Positions 6,887 to 13,042 of a stretch of 13,462 nt of DNA are shown here, piece after piece. The notes under the pieces were generated by a model that worked only from the letters and a program-made list of their open reading frames with translations, searched no databases and was not told where the DNA came from. A program made the position numbers and the translations under genes. Origin of the DNA: Candidatus Moraniibacteriota bacterium (GTDB taxonomy: Bacteria; Patescibacteriota; Minisyncoccia; Moranbacterales; UBA2206); contig DAIEIZ010000041.1 in assembly GCA_027351145.1 (NCBI GenBank), positions 1 through 13,462 of the forward strand, given 5' to 3'. Numbering within the stretch: position 1 is the first letter of the stretch; each line of letters begins with the position of its first letter.

Positions 6887-7933
6887 TCACAATTTTTCGA
6901 TCTCCTCTAAAAGTGCATTGAGGATGTCTTTTTCTTGTACCGACTTGATCACTTTGCCTTTTGCGAAAATGGCACCCATTCCTTTGCCTCCGGCTACGCC
7001 GATGTCGGCTTCGCGCGCTTCACCGGGGCCATTGACTACACAACCCATAATAGCGACCTTGATTGGTTTTTTAACCGATCTTAATGCTTCCTCAACTTTT
7101 TCCGCAAGACCAATTAGGTCAATCTCCGTCCGTCCGCAAGTTGGACAAGAAATGATTTCTGGTCCTTCTTTTCTTTTTCCTACCGCTCTTAGGATTGAAA
7201 AACCTGCGCGAACTTCTTCTTTGGTGTCACCAGTCAAAGAAACTCTAATGGTATCGCCAATCCCTTCTGCGACTAATGTTCCAATGCCAATTGCATTTTT
7301 AATCGTACCCATGTAGGGCATCCCCGCGTGTGTCACCCCTAAGTGAAGCGGGTAGTCAACCTTTTTAGCCAGCAGCCTATAGGACTCAATCATTGGGATA
7401 ACATCACTGAACTTAATTGAAATGAGAATATTTTTGAAATTATATTTTTCCAAAATTCGCACATGGCGAAGAGCGGACTCGACAGCGGCCTTTGGGGTTT
7501 GACCATACTTTTGTAATAAATCTTTTTCCAGCGATCCTGCGTTTACTCCAATGCGAATAGGAATCTTTTTCTTTTTGCATGCCATGACTACGGCTTTTAT
7601 TTTATCTTCCGAGCCAATATTTCCCGGGTTAATGCGCACCTTATCAATTCCTTGTGCGACTACTTCTAAGGCTAATTTATGATCAAAATGAATATCGGCT
7701 ACAAGCGGAATGTGAATTTGTTTTTTGATTTTTCCAATCACTTTCGCTGCTTCCATGTCGAGGATTGCCACGCGCACAATTTCGCAACCAGCTTTTTCCA
7801 GCTCCAGAATTTGCGCGACAGTTGCTTTGATGTTGCGAGTGTCAGTGTTGCACATTGATTGTACGCGTACCGGATTGCCCCCGCCTAATTTATATGGTCC
7901 AACTTTAACGACGCGGGATTGATATTTTTTCAT
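6887..7933 (-). CDS. ispG: HMBPP synthase IspG (GcpE)
   Basis: IspG is a [4Fe-4S] enzyme of the MEP pathway that converts the cyclic diphosphate made by IspF (MEcPP) into HMBPP by reductive ring opening. The protein has 348 residues (372 in E. coli). The N-terminal TIM barrel is recognisable from VKVGPYKLGGGNPVRVQSM, VADIHFDH (78-85), KVRINPGNIG (98-107) and IPIRIGVNAGSL (124-135). The C-terminal cluster domain keeps all ligands: CPTCGR gives C263 and C266, and MGCVVNGPGEA gives C298 and E305. It is the bacterial two-domain form without the plant insertion. It is the last gene of the dxr-ispD-ispF-ispE-ispG operon, 20 bases after ispE, and ends in TGA before the terminator. There is no Shine-Dalgarno motif before the ATG. 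Confidence 0.98.
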   Translation of the reverse strand: MKKYQSRVVKVGPYKLGGGNPVRVQSMCNTDTRNIKATVAQILELEKAGCEIVRVAILDMEAAKVIGKIKKQIHIPLVADIHFDHKLALEVVAQGIDKVRINPGNIGSEDKIKAVVMACKKKKIPIRIGVNAGSLEKDLLQKYGQTPKAAVESALRHVRILEKYNFKNILISIKFSDVIPMIESYRLLAKKVDYPLHLGVTHAGMPYMGTIKNAIGIGTLVAEGIGDTIRVSLTGDTKEEVRAGFSILRAVGKRKEGPEIISCPTCGRTEIDLIGLAEKVEEALRSVKKPIKVAIMGCVVNGPGEAREADIGVAGGKGMGAIFAKGKVIKSVQEKDILNALLEEIEKL

Positions 7934-7953
7934 AATTTTTAATTTTTTAAAAT

Positions 7954-8823
7954 TTAAGCTAATTCAATGAAAAATTGCTGGTAATATTTTTGAAGAATTT
8001 TTTTTGTTCGAAGAGCATCTTTTTTTGTCTGAAAAATTCCAAAAACCGTTGGTCCTTTTCCAGTGAGAGATGTTCCAATCGCGCCAAAAGAAAGAAGTGC
8101 TTTTTCCAGTGTTTCTATGGCTGGATATTTCTTTTTTGCTACGACCGAAAAATCATTATATAGACAGCTACTCATTTTTCTCAAGTTCGATTTGTTTTTG
8201 ATAAATTCCTGGGAAATATTTTTTCTTTTCGCGTCATTCATAAAAAGCAAATTTTGATCTAATTCAGAATAAGCCCAGGGAGTGGAAATTTCTCCCGTTA
8301 GATTGATGATTAAAATTACAAGCTTGGGAAAATTTTTTAATGGTCTGATTTTTTCACCCATACCGGCGATATTGGCTGCACTTGCCTTAGAAAGGAAAAA
8401 GGGAATGTCCTTTCCCGCTTTTGCAGCTAGTGCAATGAGTTCTTTTTCGGACAAGATATGCTTAAAATAAGAATTGAGCGTCAAGAGAACTGTTGCACCA
8501 TCCGAACTGCCCCCGCCCATTCCGGAAGCTAGCGGAATATTTTTTTTAATCCGCAACTCAAGTCCAATGTGTTTTCCTGTTTTTTGGAAAAACTGCTCAG
8601 CGATCTTCCAACAGATATTTTTTTCATCAGTTGGAACGACCGGGTTATCGCAAGTAATTTTGATCCCGGTTTTTTTCTTGTCAAGGATAATTTCAAGCTC
8701 ATCAAACAGATTCTCTGATTTAAGCATCACAGTGCGGAGTTCATGAAAACCATCAGGAAGTTTTTTTGTCACTTCTAGTGTCAAATTCAGCTTGGCGGGC
8801 GATTTCGCTCTAATTTTTTTCAT
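7954..8823 (-). CDS. ispE: CDP-methylerythritol kinase IspE
   Basis: IspE phosphorylates 4-diphosphocytidyl-2-C-methyl-D-erythritol at the 2-hydroxyl, using ATP; it belongs to the GHMP kinase superfamily. The protein has 289 residues (283 in E. coli). It opens with AKSPAKLNLTLEV, where K11 matches the catalytic lysine region, then DGFHELRTVM for substrate contact. The ATP-binding loop is IPLASGMGGGSSDGATVLL (96-114), nearly a textbook match. GKDIPFFL at 137-144 carries the catalytic Asp (D139). The third GHMP motif is GTSLTGKGPTVFGIF (250-264), with Lys where Ser is usual (TGSGP). The gene overlaps the end of ispF by 14 bases, so translation is probably coupled; this is consistent with the absence of a Shine-Dalgarno motif at its ATG. 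Confidence 0.96.
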   Translation of the reverse strand: MKKIRAKSPAKLNLTLEVTKKLPDGFHELRTVMLKSENLFDELEIILDKKKTGIKITCDNPVVPTDEKNICWKIAEQFFQKTGKHIGLELRIKKNIPLASGMGGGSSDGATVLLTLNSYFKHILSEKELIALAAKAGKDIPFFLSKASAANIAGMGEKIRPLKNFPKLVILIINLTGEISTPWAYSELDQNLLFMNDAKRKNISQEFIKNKSNLRKMSSCLYNDFSVVAKKKYPAIETLEKALLSFGAIGTSLTGKGPTVFGIFQTKKDALRTKKILQKYYQQFFIELA

Positions 8824-9298
8824 TTCGAATCAGGCTAATGATTACAAAGACTTGGATGCCTTCACCCCTGGCAAAGGCGGTCAATCCTTCCCCGGATGTG
8901 GCATTGATTCCGATCCGATTTTTTTCCAATCCGAGCATTTCTGCCAAGCTGGTTTTTATCTGATCTTCAATCGGAAAAATTTTAGGCTTTTTAGCTTCAA
9001 TTGATATGCCTAAATTATTGATTCTATATTTATCTTCCTTGAGATGGGAGAGGGCAATTTTCAGATATTTCCGGCTATCGGTGATGCCATTTTGGCACAT
9101 TTCATCAGCATAGACCGAAAAATTGACTCTGCCAAGAGCTTGCTCGATGGAGGCGCAAAGGGCATGTATGACCAGGTCTCCATCGGAATTAGCTTCCAGG
9201 CCTTTTTCTTCTGTAAATTCCACTCCGCCTAGCACTAATTTTCTATTCTCGTCAGCAGAAAAACGATGAGAATCTTGTCCGAATCCAACTCGAAACAT
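8810..9298 (-). CDS. ispF: MEcPP synthase IspF, divergent form
   Basis: IspF cyclises CDP-ME 2-phosphate to MEcPP with loss of CMP; it is a zinc-dependent homotrimer. The protein has 162 residues (159 in E. coli). Kept features: GFGQDSHRF gives zinc ligands D9 and H11, SDGDLVIHAL gives H45, TDSRKYLK (73-80) matches the conserved S-x-x-L segment, AKKPKIFP matches the PKI motif, and the end FARGEGIQVFVIISL matches the GxGEGI motif. Two parts are unusual. The family's GDIGxHFPDTDP loop after the third ligand is replaced by NFSVYADEMCQNGITDS (59-75), and the KATTTEKLG motif reads NATSGEGLT (132-140), keeping Thr and Glu. The usual NVD strand reads NLG (95-97). It sits between ispD (5 bases upstream) and ispE (overlapping). 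It is the only candidate for this step, so I expect activity, but the active-site loop differs from textbook enzymes. Confidence 0.93.
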   Translation of the reverse strand: MFRVGFGQDSHRFSADENRKLVLGGVEFTEEKGLEANSDGDLVIHALCASIEQALGRVNFSVYADEMCQNGITDSRKYLKIALSHLKEDKYRINNLGISIEAKKPKIFPIEDQIKTSLAEMLGLEKNRIGINATSGEGLTAFARGEGIQVFVIISLIRNEKN

Positions 9299-9303
9299 AT
9301 AAT

Positions 9304-10005
9304 TTAGCGTTTTTTTAAAATTAATTTTGCCAATTCTAAGTCTAGTGGTGAAGTCAACTTGAAATTATTTTTTGAGGCCTCGATTATTTTTACTTTTTTC
9401 CCCAGTCTTTCCACCAAGCTGACATCATCTGTTCCCAGAAAATTATCGGAGTTGGCTTTTTGGAAAGCTTTTTTAGCGAGGATAAATTTAATTGTTTGCG
9501 GAGTTTGCATATTCCAAAGCTTTGTTCTGTCGAGTGTTTGGATTGAGATTCCATGTGAATTAACTTCCCTGATCGTGTCTTTTGTCTTATGCGCCACGGC
9601 ACACGCACCGCGCTTTTTAGTCTCTGCAATGCAAGAATGGATTTCCTCCTTGGTAACAAAGGGATTTGCGCCATTATGAAAAAGCAGGATTATGTTATTT
9701 TTATGTTTGTTGTCAAATAAATCATCAATAAATTCAATTCCGGCATAGCTTGAATCTTGTCTTTCTTTGCCCCCGGGGATTATGCCGATTATTTTTTTAA
9801 ATTTATATTTTTCGACTATTTTTTTAAAAATGCCTTTATCTTTTTCTCCAACGACCAAAACAATGCCATTAATATCTTTGGATTTTTCAAAAACTTCCAA
9901 CGCGTGAAAAATAATCGGTTTCCCTTCAAGCTCTATGAGGGTCTTATTTTTTCCTGCCTGCATTCTTTTGCCAATTCCGGAGGCGAGGATTATTCCAATA
10001 TTCAT
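9304..10005 (-). CDS. ispD: MEP cytidylyltransferase IspD
   Basis: IspD joins CTP and 2-C-methyl-D-erythritol 4-phosphate to give CDP-ME, releasing pyrophosphate. The protein has 233 residues (236 in E. coli) and a Rossmann-like nucleotidyltransferase fold. The CTP loop is ILASGIGKRMQAGKNKTLIE (6-25), followed by LEGKPIIFHAL. GGKERQDSSYAGI (78-90) matches the GGxxRxxSVxxGL motif. TLDRTKLWNMQTPQ (157-170), TDDVSLVE (192-199) and NNFKLTSPLDLELA (213-226) match the substrate-binding end. The usual HDAARP motif, which holds a metal-binding Asp, reads HNGANP at 110-115, so both the Asp and the Arg are replaced by Asn. The stop lies 5 bases before ispF and the start 7 bases after dxr, in one tight operon. 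The context makes IspD the clear call despite the changed motif. Confidence 0.94.
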   Translation of the reverse strand: MNIGIILASGIGKRMQAGKNKTLIELEGKPIIFHALEVFEKSKDINGIVLVVGEKDKGIFKKIVEKYKFKKIIGIIPGGKERQDSSYAGIEFIDDLFDNKHKNNIILLFHNGANPFVTKEEIHSCIAETKKRGACAVAHKTKDTIREVNSHGISIQTLDRTKLWNMQTPQTIKFILAKKAFQKANSDNFLGTDDVSLVERLGKKVKIIEASKNNFKLTSPLDLELAKLILKKR

Positions 10006-10012
10006 AGGGTGA

Positions 10013-11155
10013 TTATTTTAATAATTCCAAAAACTCTTTTGCCATTTTTCTTGCATCGGATATTGCTTTTTCGATATCGACCAATTCCGGATTGAGAACC
10101 GGATTGTGTGCATCCATAACCTTTTTAATTATGGTTTGGATGTCAAGAAATTGACACTCCTGCTTCAGAAACTTTTCCACCATAAAGTCATTGGCTGCGT
10201 TCATGGTGGCTGGCAGTGTGCCGCCAATTTTGGCAGCATGAAGGGCGAAACCTAAGCAAGGAAATCTTTCAAGGTCCGGTTCTTTGAATGTCAGGCTTTT
10301 GGAAAAGTCCCAGCGCTTAATTGGGGCATCCCAGCGCTCGGGATAGGAAAGGGCATATTGGATTGGGAGGCGCATGTCTGGATCGGAAAGTTGGGCAATA
10401 ATACTGGCGTCGGAGTATTCTATCATTGAATGGATGATGCTTTCCGGATGCACGACGACCTTTATTTTCTCAATCGGCATATCATAGAGCCACATCGCCT
10501 CAATCACTTCAAAGCCTTTATTCATAAGCGTAGCCGAATCAATAGTAATTTTTTGGCCCATGCTCCATGTCTTGTGCCCTAGCGCTTCTTCCACGGTCAC
10601 GGATGACATTTCTTCCTTGGTTTTGTCTCTTAGCGCTCCGCCAGAACAAGTTATGATCAACCTATGAACCGTTTTTGGATTTTCTCCATTCAAGCATTGG
10701 AAAAGAGCTGAATGCTCGGAATCAATCGGCATTAGCTTGATGTTATTTTTTTTTACTTCTCGCATCACAAGCTCGCCTGCTGCAACCAATGTTTCCTTGT
10801 TGGCAAGAGCAATATTTTTTTTGTGCTTTATTGCCTCGAGTGTAGCTTTGATTCCCGATAGGCTGACTAGGGAATTAATTAGTGTGTCATATTCATCAAG
10901 CGCCGCAATTTTGAGAGAAGCTTTTTCTCCTGAAAAAACTGGAATGGTGATTTGTCTTTCCAGTTCTTTGGCTTTTTTTTCGTCAGCCACTCCAACAAAA
11001 AGAGGATGGTATTTTTCCACTTGCACCTTTAAGAGTTCGACGTTGCTGTTAGCGCTAAGTGCGATAATCTTGAATTTGTCCGGATATTTATCTACAACAT
11101 CAAGCACTTGAGTTCCAACATTTCCCGTGCTGCCTAGAATGGCGAGTTTTTTCAT
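10013..11155 (-). CDS. dxr: DXP reductoisomerase Dxr (IspC)
   Basis: Dxr rearranges and reduces 1-deoxy-D-xylulose 5-phosphate to MEP with NADPH and a divalent metal; it is the first committed step of the MEP pathway. The protein has 380 residues (398 in E. coli). The NADPH loop is LAILGSTGNVGTQVLDVV (4-21). ALANKETLVAAGELV (116-130) matches the LANKE motif. PIDSEHSALFQCL (143-155) supplies metal ligands D145 and E147. SGGALRD (171-177) is the flexible-loop neighbourhood. GHKTWSMGQKITIDSATLMN (193-212) and KGFEVIEA (213-220) supply the phosphate-binding residues and E216. HPESIIHSMIEY (236-247) follows, and a C-terminal four-helix region ends the chain. All catalytic residues are present. It is the first gene of the operon, behind a leader of about 190 bases. 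dxs, which makes its substrate, is not in the window. Confidence 0.98.
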   Translation of the reverse strand: MKKLAILGSTGNVGTQVLDVVDKYPDKFKIIALSANSNVELLKVQVEKYHPLFVGVADEKKAKELERQITIPVFSGEKASLKIAALDEYDTLINSLVSLSGIKATLEAIKHKKNIALANKETLVAAGELVMREVKKNNIKLMPIDSEHSALFQCLNGENPKTVHRLIITCSGGALRDKTKEEMSSVTVEEALGHKTWSMGQKITIDSATLMNKGFEVIEAMWLYDMPIEKIKVVVHPESIIHSMIEYSDASIIAQLSDPDMRLPIQYALSYPERWDAPIKRWDFSKSLTFKEPDLERFPCLGFALHAAKIGGTLPATMNAANDFMVEKFLKQECQFLDIQTIIKKVMDAHNPVLNPELVDIEKAISDARKMAKEFLELLK

Positions 11156-11343
11156 ATATTTTGAAAAGTTTGCATAAGTATTTTAATTAACTGATTTTAA
11201 CTAATTCTTTATTTTTGCTTATAATAAGCTATAATTTGCCTAAAACTTTAGTACTACTTATTGCGAATAATAAAACTAAAGTCAGTAGTTTATATGCTAG
11301 GTCATTATTTGCTTAACCTAAATTAGTTTAAATAAGTTCAACA
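11156..11343 (-). promoter_or_regulatory. long AT-rich 5' leader of the MEP operon
   Basis: If the promoter at 11350-11377 is used, the mRNA has about 188 untranslated bases before dxr. The leader contains several pairings, given in plus coordinates. ACTTTAG (11245-11251) pairs with CTAAAGT (11276-11282), and enclosed in it TTATT-GCG-AATAA (11258-11270) forms a small hairpin. ACTACT (11253-11258) can pair with AGTAGT (11284-11289), which crosses the first stem, so the two are either alternatives or a pseudoknot. GCTTA-TAA-TAAGC (11217-11229) is a further hairpin nearer the start codon. I recognise no known riboswitch. Confidence 0.35.
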
Positions 11344-11349
11344 AACTTC

Positions 11350-11377
11350 ATTATAGTGGAATGGCTATTTTTGTAAA
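11350..11377 (-). promoter_or_regulatory. promoter of the dxr-ispD-ispF-ispE-ispG operon
   Basis: On the minus strand, TTTACA (11372-11377) and a perfect TATAAT (11350-11355) are separated by 16 bases. Transcription would start near 11343. It is the best leftward promoter between the 217-residue gene and dxr, and its -35 lies within an inverted repeat (11358-11403). Confidence 0.55.
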
Positions 11378-11403
11378 ATCAATGAAAAATAGTTTATCAT
11401 TCC
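11358..11403. repeat. imperfect inverted repeat over the MEP operon -35
   Basis: GGAATG (11358-11363) is mirrored by CATTCC (11398-11403), and inside them CTATTTTT (11365-11372) by AAAAATAG (11385-11392): 14 paired positions with a small asymmetric gap. It covers the -35 and most of the spacer of the dxr promoter. It lies 29 bases past the stop of the 217-residue gene and could be that gene's terminator hairpin, but no T-run follows it on the minus strand. An operator is the other reading. Confidence 0.4.
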
Positions 11404-11420
11404 CTTTTCTCCAAAATTCA

Positions 11421-11435
11421 CTAAGCTTGAATTAT
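11421..11435. repeat. 15-bp direct repeat, left copy
   Basis: CTAAGCTTGAATTAT occurs here and again at 12490-12504 in the same orientation. This copy includes the stop codon of the 217-residue gene. Together the copies bracket the whole leftward group of unknown ORFs. Chance cannot be excluded in such AT-rich DNA. Confidence 0.5.
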
Positions 11436-12085
11436 GCGTTGATATGCCAGGCTTCACTGAAAATACCTCGAAGCTGCTTTTTATGTTCCAAATATCGTGC
11501 ATAAAGAAGCTCTTCGGAACTTTTTGGCTCAACTGCTTTCACTCCCGCATACCAACTTATAAATATAGCATCAGCAGTTTCATTTAAATCTTTTACCACG
11601 GGCTTAATTGATCTAAGAAAAGAAAAAAGTTCATTGCGTGCTTCTTCTGGGCTCCAGCCGATTGATTTGGTCATGGCTTGGGCGATTGTATTTACATCGT
11701 CCACTTGCAATGACTTGAAAGCACGAGCCCATTCATTTTTTGCAGGAAAATTATCTTCCGTTTCAAGTTTAAATTGTTCCACAAGACATTTTATTATAAT
11801 AAATTCTACCTTTGGCGATTCAAAGTAAATGTTTCTAACCGCGCCATAGTGAAGATCAATCATTTTCATTCCATATTCGATATTATGATCGGTGAGGTTT
11901 TTAGAAGAGAATAGATCCTTGGAATAAGCATCTCTAAGCAAGCTTTGCTGGCGATGGTTTAGTTTTATATCTTTTTTGCCTAGCGCATTTTTTCGTCTGA
12001 GAAGTAGCGCATCTTTCTTGAAATTTTTCCAACCTTCATCCGCCCTCTTTGGACTAAATGAATAATAATTAAGGTCAACACTCAT
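11432..12085 (-). CDS. hypothetical soluble protein, 217 residues
   Basis: I do not recognise this protein. It is soluble, with no signal peptide or membrane helix, rich in Lys, Glu, Phe and Trp, and predicted by eye to be mostly helical. The N-terminus MSVDLNYYSFSPKRADEGWK is followed by a basic stretch (KKDALLLRRKNALGKKDIKL, 23-42) that could contact nucleic acid. The middle has a conserved-looking segment HYGAVRNIYFESPKVEFIII (79-98). A helical part follows with SIGWSPEEARNELFSFLRS (141-159), and the end is rich in charged residues (SSEELLYARYLEHKKQLR). The length, even codon use and lack of competing frames support a real gene. It is not part of the MEP operon: that operon has its own promoter in the 276-base gap downstream. 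Upstream are two tiny ORFs in the same direction, and the set lies between 15-bp direct repeats. No function is proposed. Confidence 0.75.
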   Translation of the reverse strand: MSVDLNYYSFSPKRADEGWKNFKKDALLLRRKNALGKKDIKLNHRQQSLLRDAYSKDLFSSKNLTDHNIEYGMKMIDLHYGAVRNIYFESPKVEFIIIKCLVEQFKLETEDNFPAKNEWARAFKSLQVDDVNTIAQAMTKSIGWSPEEARNELFSFLRSIKPVVKDLNETADAIFISWYAGVKAVEPKSSEELLYARYLEHKKQLRGIFSEAWHINA

Positions 12086-12108
12086 ATCTTTAAAATTAAA
12101 TCTGATCT

Positions 12109-12210
12109 TTATTTTTTCACATTAAACATATTTTCAATCATTGCGCGAATGTTGTTTTTGCTTTTAAAGCAGTTTACTACAGGCTTATTTTTTTTCTCTT
12201 TATTAGACAT
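12109..12210 (-). CDS. possible small protein, 33 residues
   Basis: A 33-codon reading frame with an ATG at 12208-12210 and a TAA at 12109-12111. The peptide runs MSNKEKKNKPVVNCFKSKNN and then IRAMIENMFNVKK: very basic at the start, with a short amphipathic helix at the end. It lies 23 bases before the 217-residue gene in the same direction, and its ATG directly follows the stop codon of a short open stretch in another frame (12211-12285). No Shine-Dalgarno motif is seen, but that is normal in this window. It may be a real small gene, a piece of a decayed gene, or chance; composition and placement make it slightly better than chance. Confidence 0.35.
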   Translation of the reverse strand: MSNKEKKNKPVVNCFKSKNNIRAMIENMFNVKK

Positions 12211-12285
12211 TTATGCCAAAAGTGTTTTGAAGCGGTTCCTGCCGAATTCAATTTCTTCTAGTTGTTGCTTGAAAATAGGTCCTAG
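12211..12285 (-). pseudogene. open fragment without start codon, possible gene remnant
   Basis: Between a TAA at 12286-12288 and a TAA at 12211-12213 the minus strand encodes LGPIFKQQLEEIEFGRNRFK followed by TLLA. It looks like a normal amphipathic protein helix but has no ATG, GTG or TTG in a usable place. It lies one frame away from the 40-codon ORF upstream. It may be the tail of a gene broken by a frameshift and stop codons. Confidence 0.2.
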
Positions 12286-12289
12286 TTAA

Positions 12290-12412
12290 TTAGATGATTT
12301 GGCGAAGAAATATTATTTTTTGCCTTGGTGATTTTTCAAGGCGCAATACTGTCAGATAGATAGTTTTTTTGGCCAGGTCATTTTTTTCGCAATTCAAGTT
12401 ATAGTATGACAT
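12290..12412 (-). CDS. possible small protein, 40 residues
   Basis: A 40-codon frame with an ATG at 12410-12412 and a TAA at 12290-12292. The peptide runs MSYYNLNCEKNDLAKKTIYL and then TVLRLEKSPRQKIIFLRQII, with alternating hydrophobic and charged residues that read like a genuine folded or helical segment. It starts 35 bases after a minus-strand TATAAT at 12447-12452, a sensible distance for a first gene. The same transcript would continue through the 12211-12285 fragment and the 33-codon ORF into the 217-residue gene. I recognise no family. It may instead be the N-terminal piece of a decayed gene. Confidence 0.35.
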   Translation of the reverse strand: MSYYNLNCEKNDLAKKTIYLTVLRLEKSPRQKIIFLRQII

Positions 12413-12446
12413 TTGCTTTAACGATTAAGTTTTTTTGATCAATTTT

Positions 12447-12454
12447 ATTATAAT
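12447..12454. promoter_or_regulatory. palindromic -10 element serving both directions
   Basis: ATTATAAT is its own reverse complement and contains a perfect TATAAT on each strand (plus 12449-12454, minus 12447-12452). Rightward, transcription would start near 12461, about 44 bases before the tsaE ATG; the matching -35 (TTAAGT, 12426-12431) is poor. Leftward, TTGCAA (12469-12474) lies 16 bases upstream and would drive the small ORFs and the 217-residue gene. Confidence 0.4.
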
Positions 12455-12489
12455 TGACAAAGGCTGTTTTGCAAAATCAAAAAAATCCT

Positions 12490-12504
12490 CTAAGCTTGAA
12501 TTAT
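12490..12504. repeat. 15-bp direct repeat, right copy
   Basis: Second copy of CTAAGCTTGAATTAT, identical to 11421-11435, ending exactly at the base before the tsaE ATG. It occupies the place of a ribosome binding site but contains no Shine-Dalgarno sequence. Confidence 0.5.
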
Positions 12505-12999
12505 ATGCAAACCGAATTTATCACCGAAAAAATTAGCGAGACTAAGAAGTTGGGAAAATTGCTTGCCAAAGATCTTCGTGGCGGGGAGGTGATTTGTCTT
12601 TTTGGCGAACTTGGCGCGGGGAAAACAACCTTTACTCAGGGGCTACTGGAAGGTTTGGGAGCGCCTAAGCCATATACTAGTCCGACTTTTGTGGTGATGA
12701 AAGAATATGGAATAGCAAATAGTAAGCAGAAGATAGTAAAAAGAAAGATTGATAATATATATCATTTTGATGCGTATCGGGTGGGGGCGGAGGATATTAT
12801 GAATTTGGGCTGGGAGGAGATAATTGCTAATTCGGGCAATATTTGCATTATTGAATGGGCGGATAAATTGGAAAAAATCATTCCAGAGCGGGCGATTTGG
12901 ATTGAGTTTGAGTGGTTAAATAGGAAGCAGCGGAAGTTAACGATTGGTAAAAAAATCAAAAATTTGCTAAAATTCAAAAAGCGTGCTAAAAATAGCTAA
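12505..12999 (+). CDS. tsaE: tRNA t6A modification ATPase TsaE
   Basis: TsaE is the small P-loop ATPase that works with TsaB and TsaD to place threonylcarbamoyl on A37 of ANN-decoding tRNAs, where it resets the complex. From the ATG at 12505 it has 164 residues (about 153 in E. coli). Walker A GELGAGKT lies at 34-41 and is followed by TTFTQGLLEGLG. TSPTFVVMKEY (58-68) matches the switch motif, YHFDAYR (86-92) carries the H-x-D pair, and IIEWADKL (115-122) is the Walker-B-like motif. A basic tail (KNLLKFKKRAKNS) ends the chain. The frame stays open to a TTG at 12454, but that codon forms part of the proposed -10 region, and the extra 17 residues do not match the family, so I used the ATG. tsaB and tsaD are not nearby. 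rpsT follows after 43 bases and probably shares the transcript. Confidence 0.95.
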   Translation: MQTEFITEKISETKKLGKLLAKDLRGGEVICLFGELGAGKTTFTQGLLEGLGAPKPYTSPTFVVMKEYGIANSKQKIVKRKIDNIYHFDAYRVGAEDIMNLGWEEIIANSGNICIIEWADKLEKIIPERAIWIEFEWLNRKQRKLTIGKKIKNLLKFKKRAKNS

Positions 13000-13042
13000 G
13001 TGTCTCAGTATCATAATTTATCAATAATTTAGAAAAAAGTTT

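Noticed and set aside
12454..12504. A TTG start giving tsaE 17 more residues.
   Set aside because: The TTG lies in the -10 region, the added residues do not match TsaE, and the ATG at 12505 gives the usual N-terminus.
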